Source: a virus
IMG/VR virus record: IMGVR_UViG_3300025732_000054
Coordinates: 1-53,862 of that record
Direction: 5' to 3' (one strand)
DNA length: 53,862 bases
Under the pieces are notes generated by a model, which worked only from the letters and a program-made list of their open reading frames with translations, ran no database searches and was not told the DNA's origin. Position 1 is the first letter of the stretch. Every line of letters begins with the position of its first letter. The translations under genes and the position numbers were made by a program. Positions 37,587-48,654 of the stretch are shown in pieces.

Positions 37587-40500
37587 ATGGCCGAAAGACC
37601 CCTTGTAATTAATGCCAAAGTTATAAACCTGCTTAATGCTGCTCCGGTAAGAAACTTACGGCCAGCACTGGGTTCGTTGATCCAGAGAAAAACACTGGAT
37701 GTGGGGTGCTATCCGTTTCCGTTCATGGTCAATGAGCAGAATGTTCCATTGGACGGGCGGGTTGTTGGGGGTGTTACTCTGGACACACGACCTGTTCCGT
37801 ATTGGTGTTCCGAAAATGCGTATGCCACAAAATACGGGGACGCCACCTATAACAACGGGGACATAGTATGGTCTGGTGGAGCGGGGGGAATTAAACAAAA
37901 AGGAACCGGTAATTCTGGAATCATTATTCCTAATGCTTTCCGATACGATTCTGTTCTGGGTGTCACCTATCCCACACGACGGGTAAACATGTCCTTTGTG
38001 GGAATGGAAGAAACAGTTCCCGTGGAATGGGAAAATCTAAAGAATGCCTATTATGCCGGAGGGGTCACTTTCACAGGGGAAGACGGGGTGACTCTAGGAA
38101 TAGCCTCCAATGTGCTTTTCAAGGTATGGACAGGTCTGACATTTGAACAGAGAACCATCGTGGGGGGTAGTGGTGTAACCTATGTTCTTAAACCCATGAG
38201 CAATTACATTTTGGGTGGAGGCACATACAGCCAGTCTTTGGCCCTGTACAACTACCAGTGCCTGGATCAGATATTCAATTCTCCGTTCATAACCCAAGTG
38301 GGAGGAGATCCCAATACTTTTTGGGAAGGCAGCGGATACGGATTGTCTTTCGGGGTGAGTGCTGGTACTACCGGTGAGTTGTTTCTCCTTAACGCAGTTT
38401 ATGCCGGAAATAATCCAAACCTTGCGGGATCATATTACCTTGAAAATGCTGGCTCTTGTGCTGATTTTCCGTACAGCCAGTTTTTCTTAGGGGCCACTGC
38501 GGGATCGACATTCTCGGGCAGACAACTGGCAATAAACATGGCTGGTGCTGGTGGGGTGGTTCCGTTTTTGAGGGCAGACGAACCGTATCCTGGAAGAAGT
38601 TTTATTGATACTATGGCATTAATATTGGGAACAAACCAAACCGTAGTCACGCTGGTGACTGGCGGAACTGCCTCTATACGCAGCATTGATTTTAACAATC
38701 CATGCTCTTCTTCTTTGCTTTATCGTGAAGACACGGAACTTGGTCGTTGGGGTTATGACATTGAAAGAATAAATCTGGAATACCAAACAACACCCCCACC
38801 AATACCCACGGATTTTGGATGCCATATAGGATCGTTCATAGAGTATATGAGCGGACCTACTGCTATACAAAATGGATTGTACCACCCGCTTTCCCTGATG
38901 TTCTGGAGGCAGATCAGTAGTGGAACAGATGTTCAGGGTACTATCAACGATTATGTTGGAGATGATCCCCTTTCTAGTGAGCCTGTAATTAACAAGTTAG
39001 AGGGCATACACGACTACTTGTGTTACGAGTATTACTCTGGGAGTACCTTGGAGTCCCGTGTTTACTATCCCATAAGACCCATAACAAAACAGTGGTATGA
39101 TTCTAATTTTATTCCTGCTTACAACAGCAATGGTGGAGGAGATTCAGAAACCGTGGGAGGGTTTGGAACCACTCTTGAAAACAAATTCTCGGTAGGTTTT
39201 CCTGAAGCGTTTAGGGGAGATGGATCTGTAAATGATCCCATAAGCCTAAAATATTTGGAAGAGAATCCAACCAATACAAATACGAATTTCGATTTTGTGG
39301 GAACATCTAGTTTAACGGGGGTCACGGGTGTGGCTTTCCCGTATATGATTCCAATCTTTACTTATGGAATGAAAGGAATACCTAATAAAACCCTTGATAT
39401 ACAGGGAGAGTTCCAAAACTTTGAGTCGTCGTGGAACAGAGATCTCTTCGGGGTGGGGGATGAATCACTAAATTCGGAACTGTATCCGTATTATGCCGAT
39501 GGTGTTTCTTCGGGAGCAGATTTTCGTAGTGATGCGATTTCTCCATACAATTTTGAAACACTAGATGGTAAACACAACTTCAGACTTTACTCTTGGGATG
39601 CCCTGAACAAGATTTCTCCAAATGACACATCCGGATCTCCCGTAAGAAGTTCTTTCTCCGCTCTCCCTGAAGGCGACGGGTTGGGCAGATTGACTTATAA
39701 ACAAACAGGAGCAAATCAGAGGATAGAAATGGACGGAACCGAAGTTTCGGTAGACCCACTACTGTTTCCTCCCGCTGTATTGCCCAGTGAACCAATTAGT
39801 GGATTAAAAGTAAACGGTATTAATCTGGGTTGTGATGCGTATGTTAATCTTGTTCGGTATGCGAATTCTGTGTCACTAGACAACACAACACCTGGTCTGA
39901 CAGCCAAACGAGTTCTTCTGGCTTCCAAAGATTTGAGCGATTCTACACAGACCTTTGCCGAATTTGAGGGTGGTTCCGAATTTTTGGATGATCCCCAACA
40001 AGTATTTACTAGAACTGGAGATGCCCCTAACGCATCCAACAATTTCTATACTCCTGTTCCTGACAGTGGTGATTTATCCTCTGGCGGTAATTTCTTCTTT
40101 AGAACGGCTGGTTCCACTCTTACTGTATTCGGTGGCTCTTACTACCTCACACCATCAGACTATGTGACCAAATACGTGGGTGGAACTGAATTTGCTGGAA
40201 ACTGGTGGGAAAATGTCTCAGTCCCCCCAGATCAAATTGATGGAATAGCAGCACTAATTTCTGAGTTGCTGTCGGCTCCGAATCCTGGAGATGTCTGGTC
40301 GTCAGATACAACCACTAATCTTTTTAAAGGAAGTCCATACAATTTCGAGTCAGAAGCCCCAAATGGGACAGGGGGTATTGCTGCTGCGTTGGGAGGAGAA
40401 AATCGTTTACACCCAGCATTTGTGTATCGTTTACTGACATCCTCTGCTCTGGGTTCTAATCCTTTTTATACTGAGAGTTGTTTAGAAAGTTGGTCTTATG

Positions 40501-42323
40501 GGGGTACTCCTTGTCATAAAGTCCCCGACATAATTGAACCTTTTTATTCTGGATTTGACTCTTATTTTGGCAGTGGGGCAACAGGATGTGGACAATACGG
40601 GCAAGATGAAGTTGATGAAAATTCTTATTTGGATTTCTTCTATAGGTGTAGATTGGGGGATGATGTCTTCTCAGAAAGAGTCTATGCCTATTCTGCTGCT
40701 TACTTTAATCCTGGACTGAACTCTCTATATTCTTACCAAAATGAAGGCTGTAATACCAGCGGGGGAGGAATACCAGATCCACCGGCAGGAGCCACCCTTA
40801 CCCCATTCGGCCTTACTTTTGCCTCAGCCCTTGCTGCGGTGGCCGGAACGGACATAAATTTCGGGGACCAAAGCCAAACAGGTCGTTTGGCCGTTAGAAA
40901 TGTGTTTGGTTTTTCGGGCAATACGGCAACCACTCTGCCAAACGGAAGCAACAACAGTGTTGGAACGCCTGTGTCACAGTGGCTTCAAGAGAAATTGGAA
41001 TCTCTGTTCGAGTTCTATAACGAAAACTATCCCGCAACAGATGCTCCCACCAGAGCAAAAGTAGAAAAAGTAAACAGATTCTTTACGGCTTTATACGGAC
41101 AAGATTTTACGGATTACGAAGCGGGTTTACAAAACAGCAAGACTTACAAGTTATGGGCAATCAAGCCACGGTGTTTAGAAGAAATGGATGCCGATTGTCT
41201 GGCTCTTGCGAGGCAACTATTAAACAACACTCAAACAGCAGCAGCCACAGACGGTGGAAATTACATCTTCCGTGATCCCAAGCCTCCTGTGGACAAGTTG
41301 ACACGGCAAAAAATATCAGACTTACAGAGGTCAAACATATCCCCAAACAGACCCATAACCACATCTGATATTACACCAACCAATGACGGGTTCCTTAGTG
41401 CTTTCCAAACAATATATGTGGAACCACTGGGCAAAGCCCCTAATGTGCTTGCGACACAGGCACAGGCGGTTTCACGGGCAACAATACGGAGCACCGTTTT
41501 CGGAAAACTAATATCCGTGATAGACAGCCGTGGCATGTTGCGGGATGCCAATGTCATAACCTTGGAATCAGGTTTCGGAACAAAGATCACGGGAAGCAGT
41601 GGGGGCAATGCCATAACAATCTCTGTGGAAGGCTTGAGTCTTGGCAGTCTAAACGACGTGTCTTCCGTTGCTGCCACCGATGGAGATGTGCTTTCTTATG
41701 ATTTGGTGAACGCCCGTTGGATCAATCGTTCCCTGTACGACCTGAACGATATTCACAGTGGAATGCCGTATATCTTTTCAGGAAATACCCAACCTTTGTT
41801 TAATCTGAACATCGGACAGGTGGGTGGAGCCGATCTTACCACAGTTCTTGCCAATGCGGGAACCCTGAAGTTCAATGGCAAGCCTGAAAAGACCCCCACC
41901 GAGGTGTACTTCTCGGTTTCAGACGCCAACGGCAACAACCAGACCGGACTATTCAACCGTTTCGGTACGGGAGTGGCAGGAACCTTGCTCCTGAAAAAGT
42001 TCGGCGATCCCAATACTTTCTACCGTTTCCAAGTGGACGGGTTGACAGGTCCGTATGCCACTGCTCCTGGAGGGTCGGCAGCGGACACAGGAGTACAGGT
42101 GTCCCTGATAAACTCTGGTACAGGAACCCTTTCTGAGGGCGATCGCCTGACGGCATTCCTGTTCCTGGAGCCTGCCACCAACCGTGTAAACTTCTACTAC
42201 CAAGCCCTCCCGCCCACGGGCGCAGGCGTGACGGGCGGTAGCAGGTGGATGAACTCTGAAACAGGCACGGAATATATCTACATTAATGACGGTGACACAA
42301 ATCAGTGGGTACAGGCGGTGTAA
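37587..42323 (+). CDS. Very large fibre/baseplate structural protein
   Basis: A 1578-residue protein with TGGAGAC before ATG 37587. Most of the length is not recognised; it is rich in Gly, Ser, Asn and aromatic residues with repeated short beta segments. The last 250 residues look like a fibre module: LGSLNDVSSVAATDGDVLSY followed by NARWINRS, of the LxDVxxxxxxDGxVLxYD type found in tail fibres, and a final beta-sandwich-like domain ending in EYIYINDGDTNQW. It is probably the proximal fibre or a baseplate-attached fibre protein, made late with the genes before it. Confidence 0.72.
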   Translation: MAERPLVINAKVINLLNAAPVRNLRPALGSLIQRKTLDVGCYPFPFMVNEQNVPLDGRVVGGVTLDTRPVPYWCSENAYATKYGDATYNNGDIVWSGGAGGIKQKGTGNSGIIIPNAFRYDSVLGVTYPTRRVNMSFVGMEETVPVEWENLKNAYYAGGVTFTGEDGVTLGIASNVLFKVWTGLTFEQRTIVGGSGVTYVLKPMSNYILGGGTYSQSLALYNYQCLDQIFNSPFITQVGGDPNTFWEGSGYGLSFGVSAGTTGELFLLNAVYAGNNPNLAGSYYLENAGSCADFPYSQFFLGATAGSTFSGRQLAINMAGAGGVVPFLRADEPYPGRSFIDTMALILGTNQTVVTLVTGGTASIRSIDFNNPCSSSLLYREDTELGRWGYDIERINLEYQTTPPPIPTDFGCHIGSFIEYMSGPTAIQNGLYHPLSLMFWRQISSGTDVQGTINDYVGDDPLSSEPVINKLEGIHDYLCYEYYSGSTLESRVYYPIRPITKQWYDSNFIPAYNSNGGGDSETVGGFGTTLENKFSVGFPEAFRGDGSVNDPISLKYLEENPTNTNTNFDFVGTSSLTGVTGVAFPYMIPIFTYGMKGIPNKTLDIQGEFQNFESSWNRDLFGVGDESLNSELYPYYADGVSSGADFRSDAISPYNFETLDGKHNFRLYSWDALNKISPNDTSGSPVRSSFSALPEGDGLGRLTYKQTGANQRIEMDGTEVSVDPLLFPPAVLPSEPISGLKVNGINLGCDAYVNLVRYANSVSLDNTTPGLTAKRVLLASKDLSDSTQTFAEFEGGSEFLDDPQQVFTRTGDAPNASNNFYTPVPDSGDLSSGGNFFFRTAGSTLTVFGGSYYLTPSDYVTKYVGGTEFAGNWWENVSVPPDQIDGIAALISELLSAPNPGDVWSSDTTTNLFKGSPYNFESEAPNGTGGIAAALGGENRLHPAFVYRLLTSSALGSNPFYTESCLESWSYGGTPCHKVPDIIEPFYSGFDSYFGSGATGCGQYGQDEVDENSYLDFFYRCRLGDDVFSERVYAYSAAYFNPGLNSLYSYQNEGCNTSGGGIPDPPAGATLTPFGLTFASALAAVAGTDINFGDQSQTGRLAVRNVFGFSGNTATTLPNGSNNSVGTPVSQWLQEKLESLFEFYNENYPATDAPTRAKVEKVNRFFTALYGQDFTDYEAGLQNSKTYKLWAIKPRCLEEMDADCLALARQLLNNTQTAAATDGGNYIFRDPKPPVDKLTRQKISDLQRSNISPNRPITTSDITPTNDGFLSAFQTIYVEPLGKAPNVLATQAQAVSRATIRSTVFGKLISVIDSRGMLRDANVITLESGFGTKITGSSGGNAITISVEGLSLGSLNDVSSVAATDGDVLSYDLVNARWINRSLYDLNDIHSGMPYIFSGNTQPLFNLNIGQVGGADLTTVLANAGTLKFNGKPEKTPTEVYFSVSDANGNNQTGLFNRFGTGVAGTLLLKKFGDPNTFYRFQVDGLTGPYATAPGGSAADTGVQVSLINSGTGTLSEGDRLTAFLFLEPATNRVNFYYQALPPTGAGVTGGSRWMNSETGTEYIYINDGDTNQWVQAV

Positions 42324-42325
42324 CT

Positions 42326-42505
42326 GTGGCTCTAAACTTTCCCACCAATCCCACTCCCGGTTTTATCTACACCCATGGCAGTCGTTCTTGGATTTGGAAC
42401 GGCTATGCCTGGGATGTCTATCAACCGTATAGTATAAATATCGACGGTGGTCGGGCAAATGAAGTCTATGGAAGCCTTCCAGGGATCGACGGGGGAACCG
42501 CATAA
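42326..42505 (+). CDS. Short fibre-linker protein (GTG start)
   Basis: A 59-residue protein. GTG 42326, just after the stop of the giant gene, gives VALNFPTNPTPGFIYTHGSR; the GTG at 42305 overlaps the preceding gene. The pattern NFPTNPTPG, then WIWNGYAWDV, is a small Trp-rich module common at the ends of aquatic phage fibres, where it is usually fused to larger proteins. Here it stands alone. The TATAAATA at 42433-42440 lies inside it. Confidence 0.65.
   Translation: MALNFPTNPTPGFIYTHGSRSWIWNGYAWDVYQPYSINIDGGRANEVYGSLPGIDGGTA
42433..42440 (+). promoter_or_regulatory. TATAAATA box inside short fibre gene
   Basis: A perfect T4 late -10 match 65 bp before ATG 42506. It lies in coding sequence (Ser-Ile-Asn-Ile codons), so it could be chance or an internal late promoter for the fibre genes. 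Confidence 0.35.
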
Positions 42506-43894
42506 ATGGCACTACGAATACAGGTACGGAGGGACACAGCCCAAACTTGGACTGCGGTCAACCCCATTCTTGCCATTGGCGAAATCGGTTACGAAACCGA
42601 CACCAATAAACTCAAGGTAGGAACAGGTCTTACCGCATGGGTATACCTGCCGTATATCACCGGCGATGGGGGTATATCCGGAGACTATATTTCTACAATT
42701 AATGGTGCGACTGGTCCCATAGGGCTGTCGGCTGGTCGTAATGTGGAAATCACGAAAACGGGCAATACCTTTACCATAGGCTCGATTTTCGGGACTACGG
42801 GGGCATGGGGAGCGTTCTGGGACACACGCATACAGACGAATGTTGCTGGACAAAACGGTTCCAATGTGGTGATGTTCAACAGCGGAGACACCGCTAGCAT
42901 TGGTGTCACGGTTGCGGGACCGTCTGGTTCCCATCTGAAAGTTCTACAGGCGGGCGTGTACAATATTCAGTTCTCTGCTCAACTGAGTAAAACTTCATCA
43001 GGAGTAGACCAGGCATATATCTGGTTCCGAAAAAACGGCACAGATATTCCCGATTCCAATACCACGGTTGAACTAAACGGAAACAATAGCGAGGCGGTGG
43101 CCGCATGGAACTACATGTTGCCCCTGGAAGCCAACGAGTATGTGGAACTAGTATGGTATACCGACGAGCCCAATCTTAGCCTGTTCGGACAGCCAGAAAC
43201 GGTTTCAAGTGGTGTGACTCTCCCCGGGATTCCATCAGTCATAGGAACCGTACAGCAGGTCACTTTCAACCAGGTCGGACCAACTGGTCCCACAGGACCA
43301 CAGGGATTGGTGGGTCCGGTTGGAATTGGTCTACAGGGACCAACAGGATCGACTGGACCAACTGGACCAACCGGTCCCCTCGGACCAACCGGACCCACTG
43401 GTGCCACGGGTGTGGGAATATCGGGAGCCACCCTTTCTAATTATAATTTAGTTATAACCTATACAACCGGAGCCACAGCCGATGTGGGATATATTCGTGG
43501 AGCCACAGGAGCACAGGGCGAAGCGGGAACTCTTAGTGAAACTTATGTCAGGAGTATAAACGGAATTACAGGAAATGTGGTTGTAACAGGAACCACAGGT
43601 CAAATCGATGTTACTACCATTACAGACACGGGAGTTGTTCCCAAAGGGATTACCCTGGGATTTCCGACAAATGTAAAAATACTGGGAAGTCTAAACATTG
43701 GTGGAATAACCCTTTCGGCAAGCGGGGGCGACCTTCTTGTCAATGGTGGCCTCTGGAGCCTCGGAAACATATATAACACGGGCAGTCTAAATGTGGACGG
43801 TCTGATCATTACAAAAACCGGGTTTAGTGGATTTACTGGTGACAGTGACATTGAACCTATAGAAGCAGTTCTGCTTGATGGAGGCGAGTTCTAA
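42506..43894 (+). CDS. Collagen-like tail fibre with C1q-like domain
   Basis: A 462-residue protein. The N-terminal module ([32 protein letters not shown]) is the attachment unit of many phage fibres. Residues about 95-240 resemble a C1q/TNF-like jelly roll ([45 protein letters not shown]). A collagen-like G-x-x stretch follows at about 255-305 ([16 protein letters not shown] and further triplets). The C-terminal part is a beta domain. The trimeric collagen rod and jelly roll are typical of receptor-binding fibres. The stop overlaps the next start. Confidence 0.85.
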   Translation: MALRIQVRRDTAQTWTAVNPILAIGEIGYETDTNKLKVGTGLTAWVYLPYITGDGGISGDYISTINGATGPIGLSAGRNVEITKTGNTFTIGSIFGTTGAWGAFWDTRIQTNVAGQNGSNVVMFNSGDTASIGVTVAGPSGSHLKVLQAGVYNIQFSAQLSKTSSGVDQAYIWFRKNGTDIPDSNTTVELNGNNSEAVAAWNYMLPLEANEYVELVWYTDEPNLSLFGQPETVSSGVTLPGIPSVIGTVQQVTFNQVGPTGPTGPQGLVGPVGIGLQGPTGSTGPTGPTGPLGPTGPTGATGVGISGATLSNYNLVITYTTGATADVGYIRGATGAQGEAGTLSETYVRSINGITGNVVVTGTTGQIDVTTITDTGVVPKGITLGFPTNVKILGSLNIGGITLSASGGDLLVNGGLWSLGNIYNTGSLNVDGLIITKTGFSGFTGDSDIEPIEAVLLDGGEF

Positions 43895-45294
43895 TGGCAA
43901 CTATTAGATTTAGACGGGGCGATAGCAATCCTACAGCAGCCATTCAACCTACCGGGATCACCATGGGTGAGCCCGTATTCAATAAAGAACTAAACACATT
44001 CTGGATCGGGGGTAGTGGTGGTGTTGACGGCTTTACGGCCATATGGGTGGGTGCGGAGATTGAGAACAATGTAACCTGGAATAGCCCTAGCCAGTATAAA
44101 CTTGCGACACAGGCTGCCATTGCTTCCCAAATCAACACTATTGTTGGTGCTTCGGCGGGCGTCCAGACCATTGAAGGTTTGTCCGGTCAAATTGATCTTA
44201 TATTTGGAACGGGCATTTCTGGTTCTACGAGTGCCGGTACAATTACTCTAGAAAATACCGGTGTTACCCGCTTGGGTCTTAGTGGAGACTGGCGGACTCG
44301 TGGAGTTACGAATTTTGGCGGTGCTGCCACGGGTGGAGTGACCCTTGGAAGTGAAGTTTGGGCTGGAAATGCCACTCCTGCGATAAACTCAGCCCAATTA
44401 AGTAGTGGTAAATTTGGTGCTATTACAAATTCCACAGTACTCACAGGAAAGAGTCCTATGGAAATATTGGAATTAATGCTTATAGATTATTTGACACCCA
44501 CACTCAGCAATCTTATTATGGGTTTTGTTAATGCTTCTTCCACAAACAATACTGCTACTAATCTTGCTTTTGGAATGACTGCGGACAGTAATGGTACTAG
44601 TTTAGTCTCTTGGAGTTATAGCAATCCAACAAATATAGCAAGCGGCGGTGCTACCCTTTCTGCTTCCACTTCAACACTTGTTTCTGGATCTAATGGTACA
44701 CTATTAACACCCGCCTCTATTCCATCTGCTACTGGTACTGATGGTGGTCAAAACATATCATTTACTCCGGCTGCTCATTATGTGGGAATTACCGTAGCCA
44801 GTACCACAGCCACATCCAGTGTTGCGTTCACGCTGACAGCCAAACCGACACAGGGTTCTAATATTACAACATCAAGAACTTACAGATGGTATCCAAGAAT
44901 ATATCATGGATGGACAACAGATCCAGGTTTGATGTATCCTCCAGATTCGTGGAAGAGAGATAACAACTTAGCAAATGGACTTACTACAGGTGCCCTTATG
45001 GGAACTCAGAGCATGACCGTAAACGACCCCGACGGGGGTTACTCATGGACAATGCCAAACACCCCCGGTGATGGTAATACTCCCAATTATGTGTATTTCT
45101 GGATTCATTCCCATTGGTTACCAGGAGTAATTAAAGACGCTGTTTCTGGTGGTAATGATTTTGCCATAGACACAGACATTGCAGGAACTCTGGTCACAGG
45201 TCTTACTATTGATAATGGGTACACAGCAACTTACAGAAGATATAGATCACAGGACTTATTGACTTCGGCAACAATAGCACTTAGAGATGTTTGA
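43894..45294 (+). CDS. Tail fibre protein
   Basis: A 466-residue protein coupled to the previous gene (TAATG), GGAGG upstream. The N-terminus (ATIRFRRGDSNPT, GITMGEPVFNKELNTFWIGG) is a variant of the shared fibre attachment module. VQTIEGLSGQIDLIFGTGIS follows, a repeat type also found in the next genes. The C-terminal 250 residues are a Ser/Thr-rich beta domain with an RTYRWYPRIYHGW segment, probably receptor-binding. No similarity in the C-terminus to the other fibres is seen. Confidence 0.78.
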   Translation: MATIRFRRGDSNPTAAIQPTGITMGEPVFNKELNTFWIGGSGGVDGFTAIWVGAEIENNVTWNSPSQYKLATQAAIASQINTIVGASAGVQTIEGLSGQIDLIFGTGISGSTSAGTITLENTGVTRLGLSGDWRTRGVTNFGGAATGGVTLGSEVWAGNATPAINSAQLSSGKFGAITNSTVLTGKSPMEILELMLIDYLTPTLSNLIMGFVNASSTNNTATNLAFGMTADSNGTSLVSWSYSNPTNIASGGATLSASTSTLVSGSNGTLLTPASIPSATGTDGGQNISFTPAAHYVGITVASTTATSSVAFTLTAKPTQGSNITTSRTYRWYPRIYHGWTTDPGLMYPPDSWKRDNNLANGLTTGALMGTQSMTVNDPDGGYSWTMPNTPGDGNTPNYVYFWIHSHWLPGVIKDAVSGGNDFAIDTDIAGTLVTGLTIDNGYTATYRRYRSQDLLTSATIALRDV

Positions 45295-45314
45295 TTGAAG
45301 TAAAGGAATAACAG

Positions 45315-48300
45315 ATGCCAACACCCTATGTAGGAACAGTAAAATTATCAGGTAGAATATCTCCATCAAATATAGAGGATGTTTATCCTGTATTCGATCC
45401 GGCGACAGGATTAGGTAGTCTTCGTACTGTAGGTACAACTGCCGAACGGGATGCTATTACTTCCCAACGTCGGCAAATAGGCATGGTGGTGTATGTCACA
45501 GGCGGTGCGGCGGGAGAGACTGGATACTATGCCCTTATAGGGTCTACCACAGCAAATACCAGTTGGACCAAGGACTTCCGCATCGGCACTGGCGGAGATG
45601 CCATTGGTAATCTGTATGTAAAGACCTTTAATTCAGCAACTGGAGATATTCTTCTTGTTGCCGGTACTGGAATAACTGTTGGAACCGATGTCGCAAATAA
45701 AACAGTAACGGTGAACAACAACGGTGTTCTACAGATCACCAATGGCAATACTAATACCTACGGTATTCGTGTGGCCAGTGGGGGAACCGGAACTGGTGGA
45801 GTTCTCCTTGAGAATACAGGCGTTACGCACACGGTTGCCGGGTCGGGAATAGCCCTTTCAGGCAACTTCTCTGGTGCCAGCGGAACCGTGACTATCACCA
45901 ATACCGGTGTGACGGGAATGACGGCTTCGGCTGGTTCTGGTATTCGTCTGACCGGGACTACAGGCAATATTACCATAACCAACATCGGTGTTACTGGACT
46001 CGGTACTAGAGACTCGTTTATATCTCTCAGCGGAAGCACAGGTAGTATCACCATAGGAAATGAAGGTCTTCACTCTTTCAATGGAGAAACCGGCGCTATA
46101 ACTTTTACTATATCGCCGAGTGTAGATAATGGAAACGGCATAAGAGTTGATGATAACAGTACCGGAAAGTCAATAGACTTTACGGTAGTTAATACAGGTG
46201 TCACGGGGATTGCTGCTGGTTCTGGTGTGTCTGTTTCTGGGGCCACAGGAAGAGTAGTAATCTCCAGTACTGGTGTCACTGGAATCACAGCCCAAGCCGG
46301 TTCTGGTATTTCTATATCTGGAACCACAGGCAACATCACTATAACGAACATTGGTGTAACAGGACTGTCTTCATCTGAAGCACTGGGTATAAGGTTCAGC
46401 AGTAGCACCGGAAATATTACTGCTACAAACGTTGGTGTTACTGGCATTCGGCAAGGAAGCAATATCAGTCTCAGTGGTGGACCCACAGGAGATATCACGG
46501 TTGCAGTAACCACAGACCCAACTTTCTCTGGTAATGTTGTAATCGGTGGAAATCTTAATGTTGCCGGAAACTTCACCGTAAATGGCACTAGTACAATAGT
46601 GAACACCAGCACACTTTTCGTAGAAGATCCCGTGATTTACATCGGAGGCGTATCTGGCGGTGGGGAACAAACCTCAGACGACAATCTGGATCGTGGTATT
46701 GCTTTCTCATACTATGACACCGCAGGAAGAACAGGCTTCTTCGGGTGGGATGATAGTGCCTCTAGATTTATCTTTATGCAGAACGGAACTCTTGCCGGAA
46801 ACACGGTAAATCCAACCACATACGGGAGTGTTCTTGCTGCTAACTATGAAATAGCGGCTGGTGGAACATTAAATTTCAAGGATGGCGATGGAGGCCAAAC
46901 AGGAAGTCTCTCCGTAGCGGGCAATCTCACAGCAAACAGAACATACACCCTACCAGACGTCAGCGGACAACTACTAGTTCATGGTATGATTTATGCCGGA
47001 ACTGGAGTAACCATAGACAGTGCCGCAGCGGGAGTAACAGTAAACAACAATGGTGTTCTACAGGTATTGAACTCCAACGTTCTTGGTGGCACTTATGGAA
47101 TAAGTAGAAGTAACACCACTGGTACTGGTTCATTCTTCCTTATAAACACTGGTGTGACTCATATCAGTGCTGCTTCGACATCCAATACATCAGGGATCTC
47201 TGTATCTGGTGCAACTGGCACAGTCACCATAACCAATACAGGTGTTACAGGTATTTCTGCTGGAACTGGACTGAGTATAACTCCAGCCGGTGGTACAGGT
47301 AGAATCACTCTTACTAATGAAGGTGTTCTGTCTTGGAATGGTTTGACCGGCAATCTTCAAGGAGTGAGCGGGATACGAGGAACTGATTTCAATATTATTG
47401 CTGTAAATGAGATATACACGGCAGGCACAGGATCTACAGCGTATGGGTTTGGACTGACTGGCGCAGTACAACTATACTTACCGCCGGTGGTCAAAATAGG
47501 ACAACCAGACACCGAACTATCAGGTTGTGCCAACGTTGGACTTTTGGTGGAAGGTGAAGCAAGAGTTTTGTTCCCGTATATCTTGCTTGGATCGACTTTC
47601 GCTGGTCTGACCGGAACTGCTTTCAATAGTGACGGGGCTCTAGACCGTGGCGAAACTGCGGACATTGGTATTGATTTCAAGTATAACGACCAAAGCCCGA
47701 CACCAGATACAGTAAAAAGAGGGTTCTTTGGTTTTAATACAAAGAACAGCAGATTTACCCTAAAGTTTAACGGACAAAGAATATATGGCGACAGAATAGG
47801 GGCAGATGCTAGTGGTTCTCTTTACTTTGACGGTGGTGGGGTAGAAACTACTGTTTCTACACGACCTCCTGTACTTGGAACTGGAGCACCAATTCCAACT
47901 ACCTCTACCACTAGCACCACAGCAGAGCCAAGTACGAGCACAACAAGCACAACAAGCACAACAAGCACAACAAGCACAACAAGCACAACAAGTACAACAA
48001 GTACAACTACAAGTACAACTACTACTCTTCCGCCAACCACTCCGTTCCAAACAGTAACACCATGTGATCCTCCAGGATCTACTCACGGGACAAGATTTCA
48101 GGGAGCGATAGGTGGAGCGCATTTCCGAACTCTTCACATAGGAGCAAAACCACTATATGGAAATGGAAATGAATTCTATGATGAATGGGTTACTGGTAGA
48201 ATTGGAGTTTGGGGAGACGACGAGGAAACTCAAAACTATGGAGATCTTACTCAAGATCGCTTCTGGGGTTTTGGAAATTATAGCGGAGCAATACCAACTC

Positions 48301-48617
48301 CACAAGACTTCGGTGGTGCTGGACAATTCCTTATGTCCACAAACACTACGGGTGTGTGCGCAGATCAACAACCAGTCTGGACTTATCTACAACTTGGTAG
48401 GGACACAGACGGTCAGTATATTTCTACAATAACAACAGGAACTGGATTACAAGTCGAATTAACTAGTGGAAGTTATTATTGGGATAGTACCGCAAATATT
48501 ACTCTTTCCACCATTACCAGCGGGCTAGACTTTGAGTTGTTCGGATTTACTGCTAACGAGTTTGTAAATACTGCTGGTGTTGTGTCTCTGGGTATAATTG
48601 ACGGAGGAGTGTATTGA
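45315..48617 (+). CDS. Long repeat-rich tail fibre with Thr/Ser linker
   Basis: An 1100-residue protein with TAAAGGA before ATG 45315. Residues about 110-380 and 560-680 are built of repeating units such as SGISVSGATGTVTITNTGVT, beta-repeats of a trimeric shaft. A segment at about 420-520 (STIVNTSTLFVEDPVIYIGG) resembles a fibre domain that often precedes the tip. A low-complexity TST/TTS linker lies at about 865-910, followed by a C-terminal domain with FRTLHIG and NEFYDEWVTGRIG. It is a receptor-binding or long-fibre component. Confidence 0.8.
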   Translation: MPTPYVGTVKLSGRISPSNIEDVYPVFDPATGLGSLRTVGTTAERDAITSQRRQIGMVVYVTGGAAGETGYYALIGSTTANTSWTKDFRIGTGGDAIGNLYVKTFNSATGDILLVAGTGITVGTDVANKTVTVNNNGVLQITNGNTNTYGIRVASGGTGTGGVLLENTGVTHTVAGSGIALSGNFSGASGTVTITNTGVTGMTASAGSGIRLTGTTGNITITNIGVTGLGTRDSFISLSGSTGSITIGNEGLHSFNGETGAITFTISPSVDNGNGIRVDDNSTGKSIDFTVVNTGVTGIAAGSGVSVSGATGRVVISSTGVTGITAQAGSGISISGTTGNITITNIGVTGLSSSEALGIRFSSSTGNITATNVGVTGIRQGSNISLSGGPTGDITVAVTTDPTFSGNVVIGGNLNVAGNFTVNGTSTIVNTSTLFVEDPVIYIGGVSGGGEQTSDDNLDRGIAFSYYDTAGRTGFFGWDDSASRFIFMQNGTLAGNTVNPTTYGSVLAANYEIAAGGTLNFKDGDGGQTGSLSVAGNLTANRTYTLPDVSGQLLVHGMIYAGTGVTIDSAAAGVTVNNNGVLQVLNSNVLGGTYGISRSNTTGTGSFFLINTGVTHISAASTSNTSGISVSGATGTVTITNTGVTGISAGTGLSITPAGGTGRITLTNEGVLSWNGLTGNLQGVSGIRGTDFNIIAVNEIYTAGTGSTAYGFGLTGAVQLYLPPVVKIGQPDTELSGCANVGLLVEGEARVLFPYILLGSTFAGLTGTAFNSDGALDRGETADIGIDFKYNDQSPTPDTVKRGFFGFNTKNSRFTLKFNGQRIYGDRIGADASGSLYFDGGGVETTVSTRPPVLGTGAPIPTTSTTSTTAEPSTSTTSTTSTTSTTSTTSTTSTTSTTTSTTTTLPPTTPFQTVTPCDPPGSTHGTRFQGAIGGAHFRTLHIGAKPLYGNGNEFYDEWVTGRIGVWGDDEETQNYGDLTQDRFWGFGNYSGAIPTPQDFGGAGQFLMSTNTTGVCADQQPVWTYLQLGRDTDGQYISTITTGTGLQVELTSGSYYWDSTANITLSTITSGLDFELFGFTANEFVNTAGVVSLGIIDGGVY
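47930..48025. repeat. AACAAGCAC-type 9-bp microsatellite in fibre gene
   Basis: Tandem 9-bp units (ACAACAAGC register) encode repeated Thr-Ser-Thr triplets. Every unit is three codons, so slippage changes linker length without shifting the frame. Confidence 0.85.
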
Positions 48618-48654
48618 TCCCCTATACATAATGTAAACAGGAGTGCGGCGTAAT

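Noticed and set aside
47930-48025. Short regular repeats considered as a CRISPR array
   Set aside because: The units are 9 bp without spacers and lie inside an intact fibre gene; no CRISPR array is present in the window.
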